Shown one piece after another: positions 59,361-64,000 of a stretch of DNA of 64,000 nucleotides. Source of the DNA: Cellulomonas gelida. Lineage in GTDB: Bacteria > Actinomycetota > Actinomycetes > Actinomycetales > Cellulomonadaceae. The stretch lies in assembly GCF_006538725.1 (NCBI RefSeq), contig NZ_BJLQ01000020.1, forward strand, positions 1-64,000, given 5' to 3'. The notes under the pieces are model-generated. The model did not search any database. It saw only the letters and a list, made by a program, of their open reading frames with translations, and was not told where the DNA came from. Positions within the stretch are counted from its first letter, which is position 1, and each line of letters opens with the position of its first letter. Position numbers and translations under genes: made by a program.

Positions 59361-60408
59361 CTAGGGCCCCTCCGTAGGCGCTCTCGGCACCATCGCTGGA
59401 ACGAATGAAGACGCCAGCGAGTTTGCCTGCGTCAACCATAACCTTCAGCGCTCCAAAGGCGCGGTGTCTCGCGCCGCCTCTCTCGCGACCGGTCGACGCG
59501 CTCGCGTCAGCTTGAATGAACCAGTTGAATGCTACGACCCGACCTGCAGTGTCCAGCACCGTAATACCATCGCTCCCCAGCATGCCGGAGAGGAGATCGA
59601 CACTTGCCAAAACGTCGGATAGGTCCGCAGAGGTTTGCTCGTCGATCTGCGCGCTCAGCTTTGTGGCCGCGTCTAGCGCCTCACCTAGAATCACCGCGTC
59701 GCCCGCGTCGACCACCCACTCATCAGAGCCCGCGGGCGCCACGGCGACAAGCGCGCCGTGCCCCTTTCGAAGTACGTCATGCAGGACGCCCGCTGCGAAG
59801 CTCGCGAAGGACTCGCGTAGACGCTCGTCCGGTATCTCGGTCGCCCACCACCGAGCGACGCGCCTTTGCGCATCGTCGCTTTGGGTGTCCTCTTGGCGTC
59901 TTCCAGATAGGTGGATTCTGAGACCATCGCGACCGGTGGAGATCAGTTCGACCACCCCCGGCGCAAGCTGGGCGAGGAGGATCGCGCACTGGTCGGCGGA
60001 TGCGGGCGTGCTCAGCAGCGTTGTTCGTTCATCGATGGCCGTTGTGGCTGGCGCGCGGTACACCCCGAATCGGAAGGTGCCTGATTGGCGCTCCACCCAG
60101 ATGGACCACGCGCCCTCCGCGAGCGGTGCGCACTTCTTCAGGGCATGGAGCATGGTCTCCGGCTCGCGCAGTCCTGACCCGATCTCGATCGGGCTCGAAC
60201 CCTGGACGTTCCGCAGTACGGTCTCTAGATCGTCACAGATGATGATCTGCGGAAAGAGCTGCCGGCCTTCCTCTCGATAGTCGGCGATGGCGACCACCAG
60301 AGCAACGAGCGATTCCTCCGTCGCCGTACAACTCATCTCCGCGTCCGCGAGGAAATCGCTGATCGAGCTCTTGAGCTCCGATCTGAACGTGATGACCTTG
60401 GCGGACAC
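59353..60408 (-). CDS. Protein with DAC (DisA-like) C-terminal domain and DACNV-like N-terminus
   Basis: 351 aa from GTG 60408, 6 nt after TAGTCT (leaderless). Residues 270-351 resemble the diadenylate-cyclase domain: SDGITVLDTAGRVVAFNWFIQ (DGA position reads DGI), then ERGGARHRAFGALKVMVDAGKLAGVFIRSSDGAES, the RHRxA motif. The N-terminal ~190 residues, with LREPETMLHALKKCAPLAEGAWSIWVERQSGTFRFGVYRAP, and HDVLRKGHGALVAVAPAG resemble the sensor domains described as DACNV. It may sense or produce a nucleotide signal; the altered DGA motif leaves cyclase activity uncertain. First gene of a two-gene operon with the 445-aa protein. Confidence 0.75.
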   Translation of the reverse strand: MSAKVITFRSELKSSISDFLADAEMSCTATEESLVALVVAIADYREEGRQLFPQIIICDDLETVLRNVQGSSPIEIGSGLREPETMLHALKKCAPLAEGAWSIWVERQSGTFRFGVYRAPATTAIDERTTLLSTPASADQCAILLAQLAPGVVELISTGRDGLRIHLSGRRQEDTQSDDAQRRVARWWATEIPDERLRESFASFAAGVLHDVLRKGHGALVAVAPAGSDEWVVDAGDAVILGEALDAATKLSAQIDEQTSADLSDVLASVDLLSGMLGSDGITVLDTAGRVVAFNWFIQADASASTGRERGGARHRAFGALKVMVDAGKLAGVFIRSSDGAESAYGGALDA

Positions 60409-60557
60409 CGGTCAAGACTACCGATCTAGGATCGGGGCGGTCGGATCTTGAGCGACGCGTCCCTTGAGCGCGGCGAGCCGAGCCCGTCCGATCGGAGGGA
60501 GTAGAAGGGCGTGTCCGTCCGGGTTCTTGACAGGCCGTACACGTGCTGAGAACAGCG

Positions 60558-60576
60558 GCTGACCACACGCTGACCA
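60558..60576. repeat. 19-bp direct repeat, right copy
   Basis: Identical to 52475-52493, here 77 nt from the tRNA 3' end. Confidence 0.85.
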
Positions 60577-60652
60577 ACGCCGGGCAAATCGGACACAGCC
60601 CCCATCGCGGGCGGGGCGCTGATACAGCCTCTGACCTGCGATAACACCTCTG

Positions 60653-60725
60653 TGCGCCTGGGCAGATTCGAACTGCCGACACCCGCTTTAGGAGAGCGGT
60701 GCTCTATCCCCTGAGCTACAGGCGC
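60653..60725 (-). tRNA. tRNA-Arg (anticodon CCT)
   Basis: 73 nt. Acceptor GCGCCTG/CAGGCGC fully paired, D-arm GCTC...GAGC, anticodon stem CCGCT/AGCGG around CTCCTAA (anticodon CCT, reading AGG), T-arm GGCAG-TTCGAAT-CTGCC, discriminator A, CCA not encoded. Its 3' half is the attachment site of the element to its left. Confidence 0.96.
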
Positions 60726-60855
60726 GGGATCCGGCAGAGTTCGCTAGCGGGGCCGATTCGGCTCGGGCTGCGTGACTGCCGTGGCGATCCTTGCGAGTCC
60801 CCGCAGCACCGGTAGGCGACCGCAAGGACGCTGGAAGCCTACCGGAGCGACGCGG

Positions 60856-61010
60856 TCAGAACGGGAGCGGGCCTTGGTCGGTGGGGACCAGCAGGATGCC
60901 GACGACGAGCGCGTCGTCCGAGACGGCGACGCGGTCGCCGCAGCGAGCCGGCCTCGCACTCGAGGGTGGTGGCGCCGACCACGGTGCCGACGACACGCTC
61001 GTCGGGACTC
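60856..61010 (-). pseudogene. Frameshifted C-terminal remnant, unknown gene
   Basis: VVGTVVGATTLECEAGSL in one frame continues as CGDRVAVSDDALVVGILLV in the next, ending PTDQGPLPF and a stop. A single frameshift would join them. No start was found upstream. It is the only coding-like content in the 343-nt gap 60727-61069. Confidence 0.35.
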
Positions 61011-61069
61011 GATGGCCGGCTGGGTGCACGCGGCCTTGGAGCAAGGGCGCCGCAGAGCGCGCCGGGCGG

Positions 61070-63031
<1,962 letters not shown>

Positions 63032-63038
63032 CACGGCC

Positions 63039-63089
63039 CGACGAGGGGGCGCGGCGCCGACGAGAGTCGGGACCGCGCCCCCTTCGTCG
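63039..63089 (+). terminator. Terminator downstream of the xylanase
   Basis: CGACGAGGGGGCGCGG and CCGCGCCCCCTTCGTCG pair (16 bp with one bulge) around an 18-nt loop, 8 nt after the xylanase stop; it also faces the convergent LuxR gene. Confidence 0.85.
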
Positions 63090-63131
63090 TCCCGGGACGC
63101 TCGGCGAGCCGGTCCGACGAGGAACGCGGGG

Positions 63132-64000
63132 TCAGCGCAGGACCGCGACCAGCCCCTCGCGCGAGTGGACGCCGGTCTTGGCGAACACGCGCGCGAGGTG
63201 GGAGTCCACCGTCCGCACGGACAGGGTCAGGCGCGCGGCGATCGCGCGGGACGTCATGCCGCCCGCGGCGAGCGACGCGATCTCGCGCTCGCGCGGCGTC
63301 AGCGCGACCGGCGGCTCGAGCGGCGGGAGCCACAGCCCGCGGCGGTTGAGGTCCCGCTCCGCGATCCGGGCGAGGTCGACGTCGTCGCCCACCATCGCGT
63401 CGATGTGCGCCGCGACGGCCGCGGCCCGCGCGCCCTCGACCGCGCGCGCCAGGATCGCGACGCGCTCCAGCACGTCGGGCGAGCGTCCGCCGGCGCGGAC
63501 GAACCGGTGCAGCGCCTCGAGCTCGACGCGTGAGGCACCCCGGTCGCGGGCCCACTGCGCGAGAAGCGACGCCTCGACCTTCACTCCGGGGTCCCGCAGC
63601 CACGCCAGCGCGTCGAGCTTGAGCATCCGCACCTCGGGCTCGAGCGCGGCCGCGGCGCGCAGGGGCGTCGCCTCGACGGACGCCAGCAGGTGCCGTGCGG
63701 CGTTCGTCGCACCGCTCGCCGCCACCGCGAGCGCCTCAGCGGCCGTGGTGAACGCGATCATCCCGCCGCGGTCGTTGACGCGCAGCCGCGCGTTCGCGGC
63801 GCGCAGCTCGGTGGCCGCCTGCGACCACGCGCCGAACAGGATCCCCGCGATGCCCTTGGCGGCCTGCAGCGCGACCCAGTCGATCGCGACCGGGTTCTCG
63901 TCGAGCGTCCGCAGGTTCTCCTCCTCCAGCACGCTCAGGTCGCCGGACCACAGGCGCGTGAGGATGTCGACCACGTAGATCTCGCCGACGCCCCACCGGT
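63132..64000 (-). CDS. LuxR-family regulator, 5' part outside the window
   Basis: At least 289 aa; the frame is open to the window edge, so the start lies beyond 64000. The C-terminal LuxR HTH is ALTPREREIASLAAGGMTSRAIAARLTLSVRTVDSHLARVFAKTGVHSREGL. The visible upstream part is helical and TPR-like, as in large LAL-type regulators (with an N-terminal ATPase out of view). It converges on the xylanase gene; control of it is possible but not shown. Confidence 0.88.
   Translation of the reverse strand, partial: RWGVGEIYVVDILTRLWSGDLSVLEEENLRTLDENPVAIDWVALQAAKGIAGILFGAWSQAATELRAANARLRVNDRGGMIAFTTAAEALAVAASGATNAARHLLASVEATPLRAAAALEPEVRMLKLDALAWLRDPGVKVEASLLAQWARDRGASRVELEALHRFVRAGGRSPDVLERVAILARAVEGARAAAVAAHIDAMVGDDVDLARIAERDLNRRGLWLPPLEPPVALTPREREIASLAAGGMTSRAIAARLTLSVRTVDSHLARVFAKTGVHSREGLVAVLR

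Overview
The window comes from a high-GC actinobacterium, most likely a Cellulomonas-like member of the Micrococcales. The signs are very high GC3 codon use, frequent GTG starts, a BldC-type regulator, a secreted GH11 xylanase with a Gly/Asn linker and carbohydrate-binding tail, and a block of genes in the order known from the mycobacterial Rv0985c-Rv0996 region (mscL, SAF-domain protein, fmdB-type protein, 5-FTHF cyclo-ligase, galU, moeA, rimJ, sepX/glpR). At least nine genes start 6-7 nt after a TANNNT -10 box with no Shine-Dalgarno, which points to frequent leaderless translation.

Layout. 1-2.56 kb: a secreted protein diverges from a PadR/HAAS regulator pair and two unknown small ORFs. 2.6-6.7 kb: a 1348-aa secreted alpha/beta hydrolase with Ig-like repeats. 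7-16.9 kb: the conserved housekeeping block, with tRNA-Ala(CGC), a penicillin-acylase family Ntn hydrolase, and a CIRCE-type HrcA site upstream of the FmdB-like zinc-ribbon gene. 16.9-21.6 kb: a 1573-aa helicase-like protein whose Walker A and B motifs are both destroyed. 22-26.8 kb: an amino-acid antiporter, then a small secreted Cys protein followed by an ABC exporter. 26.8-31.9 kb: hexapeptide protein, BldC, TetR regulator, small zinc-ribbon, DEAD-box helicase and an SGNH-like protein. 31.9-40.4 kb: a LacI-controlled sugar uptake cluster (lyxose-isomerase-like enzyme, binding protein, ATPase, two permeases, aldose-epimerase-like enzyme, DUF1349) behind a double palindromic operator. 40.6-49.2 kb: DUF4184 protein, lipoprotein, Dcu-type transporter with an M20 peptidase, a HipBA toxin-antitoxin pair with a large nested-palindrome operator, an isoprenylcysteine-methyltransferase-like protein and a SNF2 helicase.

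49.2-60.7 kb is accessory. It starts with a WapI-type immunity protein, a DUF6882 protein and a Fic AMPylase. It continues with an ~8.3-kb degraded integrative element bounded by tRNA-Arg(CCT) and a decayed 36-nt copy of that tRNA's 3' half. The element has remnants of a MobF/TraA relaxase, an excisionase and a tyrosine integrase. It carries two intact-looking cargo operons: (i) a three-gene translationally coupled system of DUF4297/Cap4-like nuclease, winged-helix middle component and Rad50/SMC-like ATPase with a CxxC...CxxC hook, resembling Lamassu/ABC-3C defence; and (ii) a two-gene system of a protein with a diadenylate-cyclase (DAC)-like C-terminal domain and an unrecognised 445-aa partner, the best candidate here for an undescribed system. 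61-64 kb: maltose O-acetyltransferase family protein, GH11 xylanase, and the 3' part of a LuxR-type regulator that runs off the window.
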